From: Rhodanobacter sp. MP7CTX1
Lineage (GTDB): Bacteria > Pseudomonadota > Gammaproteobacteria > Xanthomonadales > Rhodanobacteraceae
Length of the DNA stretch: 45,188 nt
NCBI RefSeq assembly: GCF_014205795.1
Contig: NZ_JACHCN010000024.1
Location: 1 to 45,188 of the forward strand
Direction of reading: 5' to 3'
Made by a program: the position numbers and the translations under genes. Numbering within the stretch: position 1 is the first letter of the stretch; the number at the start of each line of letters is the position of its first letter. This document shows positions 35,022 through 45,049 of this stretch, in pieces. The notes under the pieces are model-generated. The model was not told the origin of the DNA. It was given only the letters and a program-made list of their open reading frames with translations, and did not search any database.

Positions 35022-36494
35022 ATGACTACCGAAACCCCCACGCGCCGTACCAAGATCGTTGCCACCCTGGGCCCCGCTACCGACGTTCCAGGCATGCTTG
35101 AAAAGTTGATCGCGGAAGGCGTCGACGTGGTTCGTCTGAACTTGTCGCATGGCCTGCCTGACGATCATCGCGCGCGCGCCAATGCGGTGCGTGTGGCGTC
35201 GGCCGCGGCGGGGCGTGAGGTCGGCATCCTGGCCGACCTGCAGGGGCCGAAGATCCGCATCGAGACCTTTGCGAATGGTCCGGTGGAACTGCTTGACGGT
35301 GCGCATTTTGTGCTCGACTGCCGCCCCGACGCACCCCCTGGCGATGCGACGCGCGTCGGCGTCAGCTATTACGAGTTGCCGCAGGACGTGCATGCCGCCG
35401 ACGTGCTGCTACTGGACGACGGACTGGTCGCGCTGACCGTGCTGGAAGTCGTCGGTGCTGAAGTGCGTTGCCAGGTGCTGGTCGGCGGACGGCTGTCCAA
35501 TCGCAAGGGCCTCAACCGGCAGGGTGGCGGCCTTTCGGTGACGGCGCTGTCGGACAAGGACAAGGCCGATATCAAGCTGGCTGCCGAGATTGGCGCGGAT
35601 TTCCTGGCGGTGTCGTTTGTGCGTTCGGCCGACGATATGCATCAGGCCCGTCGGCTGCTGCACGAGGCTGGCGGCAATGCATCGCTGGTGGCGAAGATCG
35701 AGCGCGCCGACGCAATCCCCGTGTTGGGCGAGATCATCGATGCCTCTGACGTGGTGATGGTGGCGCGCGGTGATCTCGGCGTGGAGATTGGCGATGCCGA
35801 ACTGCCGGGGCTGCAGAAGAAAATCATCCGCGAATCGGTGCAGCGCAATCGCGCCGTGATCACCGCCACGCAGATGCTGCAATCGATGGTGCGCTCGCCG
35901 ATCCCGACCCGTGCCGAAGTACTCGATGTGGCCAATGCGGTGATCGATGGCACCGACGCGGTGATGCTGTCGGAGGAAACCGCTGCCGGCGCGCACCCGG
36001 ACAAGGCGGTGGCAGCGATGCGCCGGATCTGCCTCGGTGCCGAACGCCAGTTCGAGCCGAAGGAAGATCTGACCACCGCCGGACACCGGCTGGATCGCAC
36101 CGACCAGGCCATTGCACTCGCCGCAATGCTGCTGGCCAGCGAGCTCGGCGTGCGCGCGATCATCGCGCTGACCGAATCCGGCGCCACTGCTCAATGGCTG
36201 TCCCGCTATCGCACCGCCGTGCCGATCTATGCGTTGTCGCCGCTGGCCGATGCGCGCCGACGCATGTTGCTGCTGCGCGACGTGCGACCGGTCGAGTTCA
36301 CCCGCGGCGGTTTGAGTTCGGCAGCCACCGCGCGTGCCGCCGTGGAGCAGCTATTCGCACAAGGTCGCCTGAGCGAAGGCGACCGCGTGGTGCTGACTCA
36401 TGGCGACCACGTCGGCCAGGGTGGCGGCACCAATACCCTGAAGCTGCTCTCGGTCGGCCCCGACGGCATGGTCGAGTGTCTGCGCGATCTTTGA
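35022..36494 (+). CDS. pyk: Pyruvate kinase
   Basis: Protein of 490 residues making pyruvate and ATP from phosphoenolpyruvate. RRTKIVATLGPATD and VVRLNLSHG open the barrel. The Mg/K site is seen in ILADLQGPKIRIE, the active loop in VMVARGDLGVEIG and DAVMLSEETAAGAHP. A full C-terminal effector domain ends with VVLTHGDHVGQGGGTNTLKL. The start ATG 35022 (or three codons earlier at 35013) has no clear ribosome site. It is 39 bases after the nuclease gene. Confidence 0.96.
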   Translation: MTTETPTRRTKIVATLGPATDVPGMLEKLIAEGVDVVRLNLSHGLPDDHRARANAVRVASAAAGREVGILADLQGPKIRIETFANGPVELLDGAHFVLDCRPDAPPGDATRVGVSYYELPQDVHAADVLLLDDGLVALTVLEVVGAEVRCQVLVGGRLSNRKGLNRQGGGLSVTALSDKDKADIKLAAEIGADFLAVSFVRSADDMHQARRLLHEAGGNASLVAKIERADAIPVLGEIIDASDVVMVARGDLGVEIGDAELPGLQKKIIRESVQRNRAVITATQMLQSMVRSPIPTRAEVLDVANAVIDGTDAVMLSEETAAGAHPDKAVAAMRRICLGAERQFEPKEDLTTAGHRLDRTDQAIALAAMLLASELGVRAIIALTESGATAQWLSRYRTAVPIYALSPLADARRRMLLLRDVRPVEFTRGGLSSAATARAAVEQLFAQGRLSEGDRVVLTHGDHVGQGGGTNTLKLLSVGPDGMVECLRDL

Positions 36495-36582
36495 TGCGAG
36501 CGCGCAAACCGACCCCACGGGTTTGCGCGACGATTACACTTTGATCCTGGACGTCAATCGCGTCCCTGCACAGGAGACCGTC

Positions 36583-37023
36583 ATGAAATCGATAGTTCGT
36601 CCGCTTCGACAGAGTCTGTTGCTGATTCTCGCCTTGGGTTTTGTGGCGCCGGTATTGGCGCAGACGCGCAAGGTCGATCAGCAGGATCTGTACCGTTACT
36701 GGATCCTGCTCAATACCAGCATCAAGATGGATGCGCCCAACAGTGGGCTGAACCTGGACAAGCCCGGTTGCGCGGCAGTGACCTATACGGTCGGTTCGGA
36801 CGGCGTGCCGATGAACGTGCAGCTGGTCAAACTGGCACCCAAGAGCGACCTGGGCCCGGCGGCCATCAGCGCGGTGTCCAATTTCCGCTACGGCCCGTCA
36901 CTGACCAACCGCATTGGCGCGCCAGTGGCCACCTATTACATCGTTCCGTTCAACGCACCCGACGACAAGGCGCAGCGCCAGCAGTTGCTGGATGCCTGCA
37001 AACTGCCCGGCTACGGGGCCTGA
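36583..37023 (+). CDS. TonB-like C-terminal domain protein
   Basis: Exported protein of 146 residues. A signal peptide (LRQSLLLILALGFVAPVLAQ) is followed by a TonB_C-like module: CAAVTYTVGSDGVPMNVQLV, then DLGPAAISAVSNFRYGPS. No N-terminal anchor or Pro-rich spacer is present, so it is not a working TonB energiser by itself. It is probably a periplasmic protein of the TonB-box/transducer superfamily, function unknown. CAGGAGACCGTC precedes ATG 36583. The group II intron begins 60 bases after its stop. Confidence 0.82.
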   Translation: MKSIVRPLRQSLLLILALGFVAPVLAQTRKVDQQDLYRYWILLNTSIKMDAPNSGLNLDKPGCAAVTYTVGSDGVPMNVQLVKLAPKSDLGPAAISAVSNFRYGPSLTNRIGAPVATYYIVPFNAPDDKAQRQQLLDACKLPGYGA

Positions 37024-37068
37024 ACGGCCGGCGGGGCGGGTTTGCGCGTCGGCATTGCCAATCTGGCC

Positions 37069-37074
37069 TATAAT
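37069..37074 (+). promoter_or_regulatory. TATAAT element upstream of the intron, probable original fba promoter
   Basis: TATAAT (in GGCCTATAATTGACGC) lies 10 bases before the intron's GTGCGAC start. I find no good -35 at 16-18 bases. Before intron insertion it would have stood about 85 bases ahead of the aldolase ATG. Confidence 0.5.
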
Positions 37075-38002
37075 TGACGCTTTGGTGCGACACGACCCGC
37101 TCGTGTCCAGTACGGTCCCAGCCCCGATGCGCTGGAGGCGCTCTCCTAAAGAGAACGCCATTACAACGATAAGTCCTGTCTAAGGTGGCTAATACCCCCT
37201 CACAGGCGGAAGACCCGAGAGGGGACTCTCGTGTCTTCGTCGCAATGACGAGCACGAGAGTCCATGGAATTTCCCAGGGTTCTCGAAGGAGTCAGCGAAC
37301 TCCTTTTGCCTGCGTTTGGCCGCAATGGTCAGCGCATCGTTCGACATTGAGCGGATGCTCTATGTGTCATTGTTCCACTGGCTTGTTGGCCAGCAGGGAA
37401 CCTGTTGTGTGACCAACAGTAGCCTAGGGAGACATGCGTCGCTGGTAACGGCGGGGTGTGAAGCTCTCCTGACAACGTCCCCCGTAAGGCACGGATCGAC
37501 CGCGAGGTCGTCCGTGGAAACTCCGAGCAGTAACGGGGTGGAGGGGCAGGCTGGCTGGTACGGGTAGCGTATGCGAACTGCTGATAAACGTCGTAACAAT
37601 TGAAGTGCCAAAACTGCTGATAGGCACTGACCAAAAGGTGCGTGGTCGGTTGTCCCGCTCGAAGCACGGGACACGTCATCAAAGAGACCATCGGCGAATA
37701 GGCAGACCCTAACCCGGTCGTGTGACATGTAGGGAACGTGGAAATCCCACGCCACCGCCCTCTGGGCAGGCGAACCGCAAGGGACGCTGTGGGTGGTGTG
37801 GGCATGAGATGCCGGACAAAGCCAATGCCTTCCTGTAATGGGGGGGATATGCCCACTTCCGGCTGGTCTGACGTCGCGTAGCGACTGAGTAGCCTCAGGT
37901 GGATCGGTGCAATACCGATCTTCTACAACTTCCCCACGGGGCGCTCATGGCCCCGTCGGGGGCAGTGCGCGCGCTCGTGCGGATCAACCGCAGGAGAGCA
38001 GC

Positions 38003-39700
38003 ATGAGAGAGCTTGATCATTCGATCGGGTCTGCGCCCTCCGGCGTCCCGCACCACTGGCATGCCATTGACTGGCAGCGGGTGGAACGGAACGTCCGAGG
38101 CATGCAGGTACGCATCGCGAAGGCGACACGGGAAGGCGACTGGCGCAAGGTGAAAGCCCTGCAACGGATGCTGACCCGCTCGCTGTGCGGCAAGATGGTG
38201 GCCGTACGGCGAGTGACTGAAAACCGAGGCAAGCGAACGGCGGGAGTCGATCGCGTGCTGTGGAACGGTCCTGAACGTAAATGGAAAGCGATCGGTGAAT
38301 TGAAACGGCGCGGATATCGGCCCCTGCCACTACGGAGGGTCTTTATCCCGAAGGCCAATGGGAAGGAGCGCCCCCTGGGCATTCCGACCCTGCGGGACAG
38401 GGCGATGCAAGCCTTGCACCTGCTGGCCCTGGAGCCGGTGGCCGAATCGTCAAGCGATCCAAACTCCTATGGATTTCGGAGTCATCGCTCGACGGCCGAT
38501 GCCATGGGCCAGTTGTTCGTTTCCCTATCCCAGCGGAGATCTGCCGCGTGGGTGCTGGAGGCGGACATCAAGAGCTGTTTTGATCATATCGACCACGACT
38601 GGCTGGTGACCCACGTCCCCATGGACAAAGTGATCCTGCGACAGTGGTTGAAAGCCGGCACGATCCACCAAGGAGGGTATCAGGACACCGTGGCTGGAAC
38701 ACCGCAGGGCGGGATTATTTCCCCGACCCTGGCGAATGTGGCGCTGAACGGGCTGGAGTCGCAACTGGCAAAGCATCTCGGTGCGAAGCTGGGTGTAAAG
38801 AAAGCCGAGAATCTCTTAGTCCATGTGGTGCGATATGCGGATGACTTCGTGATTACGGGGGTGTCGAAAGACATTCTCGAAAATGAAGTGAAGCCGTGGG
38901 TGGTGGCGTTCCTCGCCGAGCGAGGATTGCAGCTGTCCGCGGAGAAAACGCGCATCGTGGCCGTGGACGAGGGTTTCGACTTCCTCGGGTGGAATTTCCG
39001 CAAGTACAGCGGGAAGCTGCTCATCAAGCCGAGTAAGAAGAACGCGCAGACGTTCTACCGCAAGGTGAAGGAAGTCATTAGTGCCAACAAGACGGCGAAG
39101 CAGGAGAGTTTGATTCTCTTGCTGAACCCGATGCTACGGGGCTGGGCGAACTACCACAGCCCCGTGGTCGCCAAGGCGATGTTCAGCCGTATGGAGTCCC
39201 TGTTGTTTCGGGCGCTCTGGCGGTGGTCACGGCGGCGACATCCACGCAAGAACCCCACATGGATACGGAAGAAATATTTTCCGCCCTTCGAGGGGAGAGG
39301 CTGGGCGTTTGCCACCACGGTGACAAAAGACGATGGCAGAAGAGTCCGGGTGGCGTTGTACTGTCTGAGTGCGACGCCGATCCGGAGACACAAAAAGATC
39401 AAAGGAAGCTTCAATCCCTACGATCCGGCCTATGAGTTGTATGGCGAGAAGCTACGGCAGGAGCGCATGTTGCTTAGCATGCGTCACCGGAAACAGTGGA
39501 TGGCGCTCTATCGCTCGCAACAAGGCCTATGTCAGGTATGCAGTAGCCCGATAACGCGGGACAGCGGCTGGCACGATCATCACCTTCAGCACCGGGTGCA
39601 TGGTGGTTCGGACGCCCTCAGTAATCGGGTATTATTGCACCCCCTATGTCATGTCCAAGTCCATCAGCTTGGTTTGCTAGTCAAGAAACCGGTCCCGTAA
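38003..39700 (+). CDS. ltrA: Group II intron reverse transcriptase/maturase (LtrA-like)
   Basis: Protein of 565 residues, apparently intact. The RT domain runs from about 50 to 350: [68 protein letters not shown] and the catalytic [10 protein letters not shown]. The maturase X/thumb region follows ([17 protein letters not shown]). A C-terminal HNH endonuclease is present ([31 protein letters not shown]). ATG 38003 with CAGGAGAGCAGC is the start. All parts needed for retrohoming are present, so the intron may still be mobile. Confidence 0.95.
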   Translation: MRELDHSIGSAPSGVPHHWHAIDWQRVERNVRGMQVRIAKATREGDWRKVKALQRMLTRSLCGKMVAVRRVTENRGKRTAGVDRVLWNGPERKWKAIGELKRRGYRPLPLRRVFIPKANGKERPLGIPTLRDRAMQALHLLALEPVAESSSDPNSYGFRSHRSTADAMGQLFVSLSQRRSAAWVLEADIKSCFDHIDHDWLVTHVPMDKVILRQWLKAGTIHQGGYQDTVAGTPQGGIISPTLANVALNGLESQLAKHLGAKLGVKKAENLLVHVVRYADDFVITGVSKDILENEVKPWVVAFLAERGLQLSAEKTRIVAVDEGFDFLGWNFRKYSGKLLIKPSKKNAQTFYRKVKEVISANKTAKQESLILLLNPMLRGWANYHSPVVAKAMFSRMESLLFRALWRWSRRRHPRKNPTWIRKKYFPPFEGRGWAFATTVTKDDGRRVRVALYCLSATPIRRHKKIKGSFNPYDPAYELYGEKLRQERMLLSMRHRKQWMALYRSQQGLCQVCSSPITRDSGWHDHHLQHRVHGGSDALSNRVLLHPLCHVQVHQLGLLVKKPVP

Positions 39701-39717
39701 GGGGCTTTGTCAGATTG

Positions 39718-39751
39718 GAGCCGTGTGCGGGGAAACTCGCAAGCACGGTTC
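39718..39751 (+). ncRNA. Group II intron domain V
   Basis: A 34-base hairpin: GAGCCGTGTGCGG, loop GGAAAC, TCGCAAGCACGGTTC. It carries the AGC catalytic triad and the GAAA-type loop. Its form matches bacterial CL-type introns more than IIC. Confidence 0.9.
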
Positions 39752-39866
39752 TTAGGGAGGGGTGGGCCAGCAATGGCCCATCCCTACCCACTAACCATGC
39801 CGCTTCGGTTTCGAGGCAGCCTAAATCCTGTGTGGGCCGTTGTTGCCCTCGCTAAACGGAGTCGTC

Positions 39867-40871
39867 ATGAGTATTGAAGATCTCGAAAGCATCGCCTTGG
39901 CGATGGTCGCGCCGGGCAAGGGCATCATCGCCATCGATGAGTCGACCAACACCATCAGTAAGCGCTTCGAGGCCGTCGGTATCGAGAACACCGAAGAAAA
40001 CCGCCGTGCCTACCGCGAGTTGCTGCTGACCACGCCAGGTCTGAGCGAGCACATCTCCGGCGCGATCCTGTACGACGAGACCATCCGTCAGTCGACCAAG
40101 GACGGTGTGCCGTTCACCCAGGTCATGAAGAAGGCCGGCATCATCCCCGGTATCAAGGTCGACAAGGGTCCGCAGCCGCTGGCCGGCTTCCCCGGCGACG
40201 TGGTCACCGAGGGTCTGGACGGCTTGCGCGAGCGCCTGCAGGAATACGCCAAGCTGGGCGCGCAGTTCGCCAAGTGGCGCGCCGTGATCAACATCAGCGA
40301 AGACAACCCCAGCTCCACCGCGATCGAAGCGAACTGCCACGTGCTGGCCCGCTACGCCGCGCTGTGCCAGGAAGCGGGCCTGGTGCCGATGGTCGAGCCC
40401 GAAGTGATCATGGACGGCGACCACAGCATCGAAGTCAGCTACGAAGTGCATGAAGCCGTGCTGCGCAGCCTGTTCAACGCGCTGTACGAGCAGAACGTGA
40501 TGCTGGAAGGCACCATCCTGAAAACCAGCATGGTCATCCCGGGCAAGGATTCCGACGAGCAGGTCGACGTTGAAGAAGTCGCCGAAGCGACCGTGCGCGT
40601 GCTCAAGACCACCGTGCCGGCCTCGCTGCCGGGCATCGTGTTCCTCTCCGGCGGCCAGACCGATGAACAGTCCACGGCGCATCTGAATGCGATGAACCGC
40701 ATCGGTCCGCATCCGTGGCCGCTGTCGTTCTCCTACGGTCGTGCCATGCAGCAGGCGGCGCTGAAACTGTGGGCGCGGGACATGAAGGCGAACTATGCCG
40801 AAGCGCAGAAGACCGTCCACGCGCGTGCTCGCGACAATGGCCTGGCAGCACTGGGTCAGTGGAACGGCTGA
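39867..40871 (+). CDS. fba: Class I fructose-bisphosphate aldolase
   Basis: Schiff-base aldolase of 334 residues, the animal/plant-like class I type, not the Zn class II common in bacteria. KGIIAIDESTNTISKRFEAV, GAILYDETIRQ, KWRAVI, VEPEVIMDGDHSIE and LEGTILKTSMVIPG (with the imine-forming lysine) are visible, as is FLSGGQTDEQSTAHLNAMN. CGGAG before ATG 39867 supports the start. The 5' region is separated from an upstream TATAAT by the group II intron. Confidence 0.95.
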   Translation: MSIEDLESIALAMVAPGKGIIAIDESTNTISKRFEAVGIENTEENRRAYRELLLTTPGLSEHISGAILYDETIRQSTKDGVPFTQVMKKAGIIPGIKVDKGPQPLAGFPGDVVTEGLDGLRERLQEYAKLGAQFAKWRAVINISEDNPSSTAIEANCHVLARYAALCQEAGLVPMVEPEVIMDGDHSIEVSYEVHEAVLRSLFNALYEQNVMLEGTILKTSMVIPGKDSDEQVDVEEVAEATVRVLKTTVPASLPGIVFLSGGQTDEQSTAHLNAMNRIGPHPWPLSFSYGRAMQQAALKLWARDMKANYAEAQKTVHARARDNGLAALGQWNG

Positions 40872-40944
40872 TCGCCTGGCACAGTAAGTTGCTTGTACGC
40901 GAAGACCTGAAGCGCTGAAACTCCAGGCTTCCATGTCATCAAAC

Positions 40945-40972
40945 AAAACGGGCGCCTCGCGGCGCCCGTTTT
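40945..40972. terminator. Rho-independent terminator of fba
   Basis: AAAACGGGCGCC and GGCGCCCGTTTT pair perfectly around TCGC. It lies 74 bases after the fba stop and is symmetrical, so it can also end transcription of the opposite strand. Confidence 0.92.
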
Positions 40973-41045
40973 GCTTTTCCAAAGCGACCGCAGCCGGGAT
41001 ACTCCATTCCGCGCTTACTGAGACCACATCGGTGCCGATCGAGCC

Positions 41046-41798
41046 TCAGAACGTAACCGTGGCGATCAGCTGGTCAGTGTAGGTACCGGGAGTAGCAGCT
41101 GGCTGCGGTGCCATGACCGCGTAGTACGTGGCTACCTGTGCAGTGCCGGTTCCCGTTGATGGACGGTTATATGTCCCGTTGCTACCGTCACCCCAGATCT
41201 GCTTGTAGGTACCATCGAGGTAGATGTTGTATTTGAGCGTATTGCTGCCACCGGTACGCGTGAGCAGGCGCGAAGCGACCGTGGCACCCGTGCCCTTACC
41301 TGCATTGATGGAAACGGCGTATGTCGTTCCGCCGGTGCACGTCGTGGTGATGGTGCCCAGCACAGCCACCGTGCTGGTGATCAGGCCCAGCGAGCCAAAA
41401 TTGGCATCCGTGGCACTGATGAGGCAGTCGGCGGCGACCGTGGCCTGTACGGTAAAGGGGAAGCCAGCTGCATACATCGAAGTGGAACACTCCGGCGGAC
41501 TGGTTTGATAGTTTACGTAGCCGATCGTTGCGTCATTGACCGTGAAGGTGCTCGAATAATTGCCAGCCAGCAACGTACGCTGGTTGCCTGGCACCCTTGC
41601 ATAGAAGGGCAGATTGACAGCGCCAGCGCCCGAGTTGAGCTGGATGTCCACAGGGTACGAATTGCTGATGGAGTCCCAAACACTGGTCCACGGTTGCGTA
41701 CGCGCTGAGTCCTTGTACATGCCATACGCCATGCTGCCACCATTCGAAGGAACGTTGCCCGACTTGAATTGGATCATCCGGATAGATGAGCGCTCCAC
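41046..41798 (-). pseudogene. 5'-truncated spore-coat-U domain protein
   Basis: The frame encodes about 250 residues: the C-terminal half of a first SCPU domain (MAYGMYKDSARTQPW, NLPFYARVPGNQ, AGNYSSTFTV), then a complete second SCPU domain with TVAADCLISATDANFGSLG and YNIYLDGTYKQIWGDGSNGT. A normal secreted SCPU protein of two domains has ~320 residues and a signal peptide; here signal and domain start are missing. The break lies next to the terminator at 41818-41851. SCPU proteins belong to chaperone-usher type pili; no usher or chaperone is nearby. Confidence 0.7.
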
Positions 41799-41817
41799 CC
41801 TGATCGGGCGACGGATC

Positions 41818-41851
41818 CAAAAAAAAGCGGGCGCCCTGAGGCGCCCGCTTT
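41818..41851 (-). terminator. Rho-independent terminator of the outer-membrane protein gene
   Basis: AAGCGGGCGCC pairs with GGCGCCCGCTT around a CTGA loop. Read on the minus strand it is followed by a run of at least eight T. It is 26 bases after the stop of the gene at 41877. Confidence 0.92.
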
Positions 41852-41876
41852 CATTACTGACGATGACCTGTCGATC

Positions 41877-42470
41877 TTAGAAGCGGTATTCCGCGGCGAC
41901 CGTGTAGGCGTTGGTGGCGAGATCTACACCACGGCCGGTGCCTTCGTAGTAGTTGTAGTTGAGTCCGACGCTCCACTGCGTCGTGATGTTGTAGCCCACG
42001 CCCGCACCGCCGTAATACTTGGTGCGGTTGAACTGCAGGTACTGCTGCGGGTTCACGCCATCAGTGAGGCCCTGGCCCTGGGCATAGAACGCACCGCCAC
42101 GCAGCTCGGCGTACCAGCTCGGGGCAATGTTGTAGCGCAGGTCCAGACCGGCGGTGGTGCCGCGCAGCTGGGACCGGGTACCCGACGTGTTACTGGGCAC
42201 ACCATGGGCGGTGACCTGGCCCAGGTACTGATAGCCCACTTCCACGCCCAGCGAGGTTTCCGGATTGATCGCGAAACGGTAGCCACCCTTCACGCCACCG
42301 GCGATCCCGCCATTGTCGTACGGGCCCTTGTCCAACGCGGCATAGCCAGCATCGGCAGCCACGTACCAGCCCTGCTGGGCGGTGGGGTTGGCGGCGGACT
42401 GGGCGAAGGCGGCGGGGACGACCGCCAGACCGGCGGCAGCAATGGCAACAGCAAGCAACATCTTGTTCAT
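41877..42470 (-). CDS. Outer-membrane beta-barrel protein
   Basis: Protein of 197 residues with a signal peptide (MLLAVAIAAAGLAVVPAAFA, cut before QSA) and an eight-strand barrel pattern: GWYVAADAGYAAL, GGVKGGYRFAI, LGVEVGYQYLG, SWYAELRGGAFYA, YYGGAGVGYNITTQWSVGLNYNYYEG. The terminal residue is Phe (AAEYRF), as required for assembly by BAM. It resembles OmpA/OmpX-like small porins. AGAGGAAT lies before ATG 42470. Confidence 0.9.
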   Translation of the reverse strand: MNKMLLAVAIAAAGLAVVPAAFAQSAANPTAQQGWYVAADAGYAALDKGPYDNGGIAGGVKGGYRFAINPETSLGVEVGYQYLGQVTAHGVPSNTSGTRSQLRGTTAGLDLRYNIAPSWYAELRGGAFYAQGQGLTDGVNPQQYLQFNRTKYYGGAGVGYNITTQWSVGLNYNYYEGTGRGVDLATNAYTVAAEYRF

Positions 42471-42601
42471 GGGGGTATTCCTCTTGTTTTTGATCAGGCT
42501 GTGGCGCCTCGGGGAAAGGTGATGCCACAGCTTTGGCGTCCGCCTGCTAGCGGTACTGGCGCATTAGATCGGGTGTTACCTGAAGAGTTTCAATACCGGC
42601 C

Positions 42602-42631
42602 AGTACAAAATTAAGCCGAGGTTAATGTCAA
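42602..42631 (-). promoter_or_regulatory. Promoter of the outer-membrane protein gene
   Basis: Minus-strand TTGACA (42631-42626), 18 bases, then TGTACT (42607-42602), four of six bases of a -10. It would give a leader of about 125 bases before ATG 42470. Confidence 0.5.
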
Positions 42632-42734
42632 GGCATGCATTGGGCCTAAATGGCGGCAGATGGTCGCGGGCGACAGCGATCCGTTGATCGGCGACAATCG
42701 CGGTTTTAACCGCCGTCCTTCCGGAGAACACCGC

Positions 42735-44744
42735 ATGACCACCCGCCGCGAACTCGCCAACGCCGTGCGCGCCCTTGCCATGGACGCCGTGGAAGCGGCC
42801 AAATCCGGCCATCCGGGCATGCCCATGGGGATGGCGGACATCGCCGAAGTGTTATGGAGCGACTTTCTGCAGTTCAATCCGCAGAATCCGAAGTGGGCCA
42901 ACCGTGATCGCTTCGTGCTCTCCAATGGTCACGGCTCGATGCTGCAGTACGCGCTTCTGCACCTGACCGGCTTCGATCTGCCGATGGATCAGCTGAAGCA
43001 CTTCCGCCAGCTGCATTCAAAAACCGCCGGCCATCCGGAAGCCAGCGAGACCCCGGGAGTGGAAACCACCACCGGTCCGCTCGGCCAGGGTCTGGCAAAT
43101 GCCGTCGGTTTCGCGCTGGCTGAGAAGGTGTTGGCGGCGCATTTCAACCGCCCTGGTCATTCTGTGGTCGATCACCACACCTACGTCTTCCTCGGCGATG
43201 GTTGCCTGATGGAAGGCATCTCGCACGAGGTCGCCTCGCTCGCCGGCACCTGGCAGCTGGGCAAGCTCGTTGCGGTCTATGACGACAATGGCATCTCGAT
43301 CGACGGCGAAGTGCATGGCTGGTTCACCGACGATACGCCGGCGCGCTTCGAAGCCTACGGCTGGAACGTGATTCGCGGCGTCGACGGGCATGACGCGGAT
43401 GCCATCGCCAAGGCGCTGAAGGCGGCAACCAGTCAGAGCCACAAGCCCACGCTTATCTGCGCGAAAACCATCATCGGTTTTGGCGCGCCGAATAAGCAGG
43501 GCAAGGAAGAATGCCACGGCGCCGCATTGGGCAAAGACGAAATTGCGGCCGCGCGCGCGCAACTCGGCTGGAACTACGCACCGTTCGAAATTCCCGCCGA
43601 CATTTACGCCGGTTGGGACGCCAAGGCTGCTGGCGCGACACGCGAACAATCGTGGAACGACGCGTTCGCGAAGTACGCGGCCGCGCATCCGGAACTGGCT
43701 GCCGATTTCAAACGTCGTCTTGCTGGTGAACTGCCGGCTGACTGGGCCGCGAAGTCGCAGGCGTATGTCGCCAAGTTGCAGTTGGAAGGTCCGGAAGTCG
43801 CTACGCGCAAGGCATCGCAGATGACTCTGGATGCATTCGGTCCGCTGCTGCCGGAGCTGATCGGCGGCTCGGCCGATCTGGCCGGTTCCAATCTCACCAA
43901 ATGGAAAGGCAGTCTCGATGCCGCCACCGGCAATAGCTCGGGCGGCAAGGGCAATTACGTTTACTACGGCGTGCGCGAGTTCGGCATGACCGCGATTGCG
44001 AATGGCCTCGCGCTGCACGGCGGCTTCATCCCGTACGACGCGACGTTCCTGGTGTTCTCCGATTACGCGCGTAACGCGGTGCGCATGAGCGCGCTGATTC
44101 CGGCGCATTCGATCCACGTCTACACGCACGACTCGATTGGTCTGGGCGAGGACGGCCCGACCCATCAGCCGGTCGAGCATCTCGCCTCGTTGCGCTACAT
44201 CCCGAACAACCAGGTGTGGCGCCCGTGCGATGCGGTGGAATCGGCCGTGTCATGGAAGGCGGCGATCGAGCGCAAGGGCGCTCCGGCGTGCCTGATCTTT
44301 TCGCGACAGAATCTCAAACACCAGCAGCGCAGCGAGCAGCAGCTGGCGGACATTGCGCGCGGCGGCTATGTGCTGTCCGACCCGCTGGACACGAAGTTCA
44401 ACGCGATCCTGATTGCCACCGGTTCGGAAGTGGAGCTGGCAATGGAAGCAGCACGCGCGTTGGCGCAGCAAGGTGTCGCCGTACGTGTAGTGTCGATGCC
44501 GTGCACTGAAGTGTTCGATGCGCAGCCGCTGGAGTATCGCGAAGGAGTGCTGCCGGGCTGGTGTCGCGCCCGCGTTGCGGTGGAGGCGGCTACTGCCGAC
44601 TTCTGGTGCAAGTATGTGGGCCTCGACGGTGAAGTGGTCGGCATGACGACGTTTGGTGCCTCGGCGCCGGCGCCGCAGTTGTTCGAGCATTTCGGGTTCA
44701 CCGTCGCCCATGTGGTCGACGCGGTGAAGCGCGCCATCAAATAA
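42735..44744 (+). CDS. tkt: Transketolase
   Basis: Thiamine-diphosphate enzyme of 669 residues in the pentose phosphate pathway. [36 protein letters not shown] (ThDP/Mg site), TKTIIGFG-like [28 protein letters not shown] (catalytic Glu) and the [20 protein letters not shown] loop are all intact. GGAGAACACCGC precedes ATG 42735; the frame opens at 42660. It is divergent from the outer-membrane gene. Relatives carry tkt beside gap/pgk/pyk/fba. Confidence 0.97.
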   Translation: MTTRRELANAVRALAMDAVEAAKSGHPGMPMGMADIAEVLWSDFLQFNPQNPKWANRDRFVLSNGHGSMLQYALLHLTGFDLPMDQLKHFRQLHSKTAGHPEASETPGVETTTGPLGQGLANAVGFALAEKVLAAHFNRPGHSVVDHHTYVFLGDGCLMEGISHEVASLAGTWQLGKLVAVYDDNGISIDGEVHGWFTDDTPARFEAYGWNVIRGVDGHDADAIAKALKAATSQSHKPTLICAKTIIGFGAPNKQGKEECHGAALGKDEIAAARAQLGWNYAPFEIPADIYAGWDAKAAGATREQSWNDAFAKYAAAHPELAADFKRRLAGELPADWAAKSQAYVAKLQLEGPEVATRKASQMTLDAFGPLLPELIGGSADLAGSNLTKWKGSLDAATGNSSGGKGNYVYYGVREFGMTAIANGLALHGGFIPYDATFLVFSDYARNAVRMSALIPAHSIHVYTHDSIGLGEDGPTHQPVEHLASLRYIPNNQVWRPCDAVESAVSWKAAIERKGAPACLIFSRQNLKHQQRSEQQLADIARGGYVLSDPLDTKFNAILIATGSEVELAMEAARALAQQGVAVRVVSMPCTEVFDAQPLEYREGVLPGWCRARVAVEAATADFWCKYVGLDGEVVGMTTFGASAPAPQLFEHFGFTVAHVVDAVKRAIK

Positions 44745-44907
44745 GCACTCCTGCCTTTGCCTCCTCTCCCCGCGGGGGAGAGGATTAGGGTGATGGGCGG
44801 GTGTTCGCGGGCCTCGCGGGACCGCCCAGTTCTCGTCACCCCTGCGAAGGCACGGGCCCAGCGCCCTTGCCCGTGACTTGTCGCCGCTGTCGTTGCTCTT
44901 GCTGCTC

Positions 44908-44935
44908 TTGTGGGAGCGACTTCAGTCGCGATGCT
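44908..44935 (+). repeat. Single REP copy
   Basis: TTGTGGGAGCGACTTCAGTC then GCGATGCT, the same family as 2501-2579, 41 kb away. Confidence 0.85.
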
Positions 44936-44973
44936 CTGGCTTTGCTGATTGGCTGGCTAGCTTCAGAGCTTGA

Positions 44974-45049
44974 GAGCTCAAGAGCTCAAGAGCTCAAGAG
45001 CTCAAGAGCTCAAGAGCTCAAGAGCTCAAGAGCTCAAGAGCTCAAGAGC
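44974..45049. repeat. Nine-copy GAGCTCAA tandem repeat
   Basis: Nine perfect copies of the octamer GAGCTCAA (44974-45045) plus a partial tenth. Each contains the palindrome GAGCTC. Perfect copies imply slipped-strand or recent expansion. Confidence 0.9.

Larger units (their letters stand above)
37085..39795 (+). mobile_element. Complete group II intron (CL-type) with encoded maturase
   Basis: The 5' end GTGCGACACGACCCGC is the group II GUGYG start. About 900 bases of domain I-III RNA follow, then an RT/maturase ORF in domain IV (38003-39700), domain V at 39718-39751 and a domain VI hairpin GGTGGGCC-AGCAAT-GGCCCATCC (39761-39783) with a bulged A near 39786. The 3' end is ACTAAC, about 39793-39795. 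It is inserted between the TonB-like gene and fba, not inside a coding sequence. EBS/IBS pairings were not proven; IBS1 would be GCTTTG (37079-37084). Confidence 0.9.

Noticed and set aside
37817..37822. CAAAGC as EBS1 of the intron (exact complement of GCTTTG)
   Set aside because: It is about 730 bases into the intron, near domain III; EBS1 should lie in domain I, so the match is probably chance.
37329..37856. Minus-strand 175-codon frame in the intron
   Set aside because: It lies in the structured RNA domains of the group II intron and is antisense to them.
44974..45049. CRISPR array
   Set aside because: Copies are contiguous octamers without spacers and no cas genes are seen.
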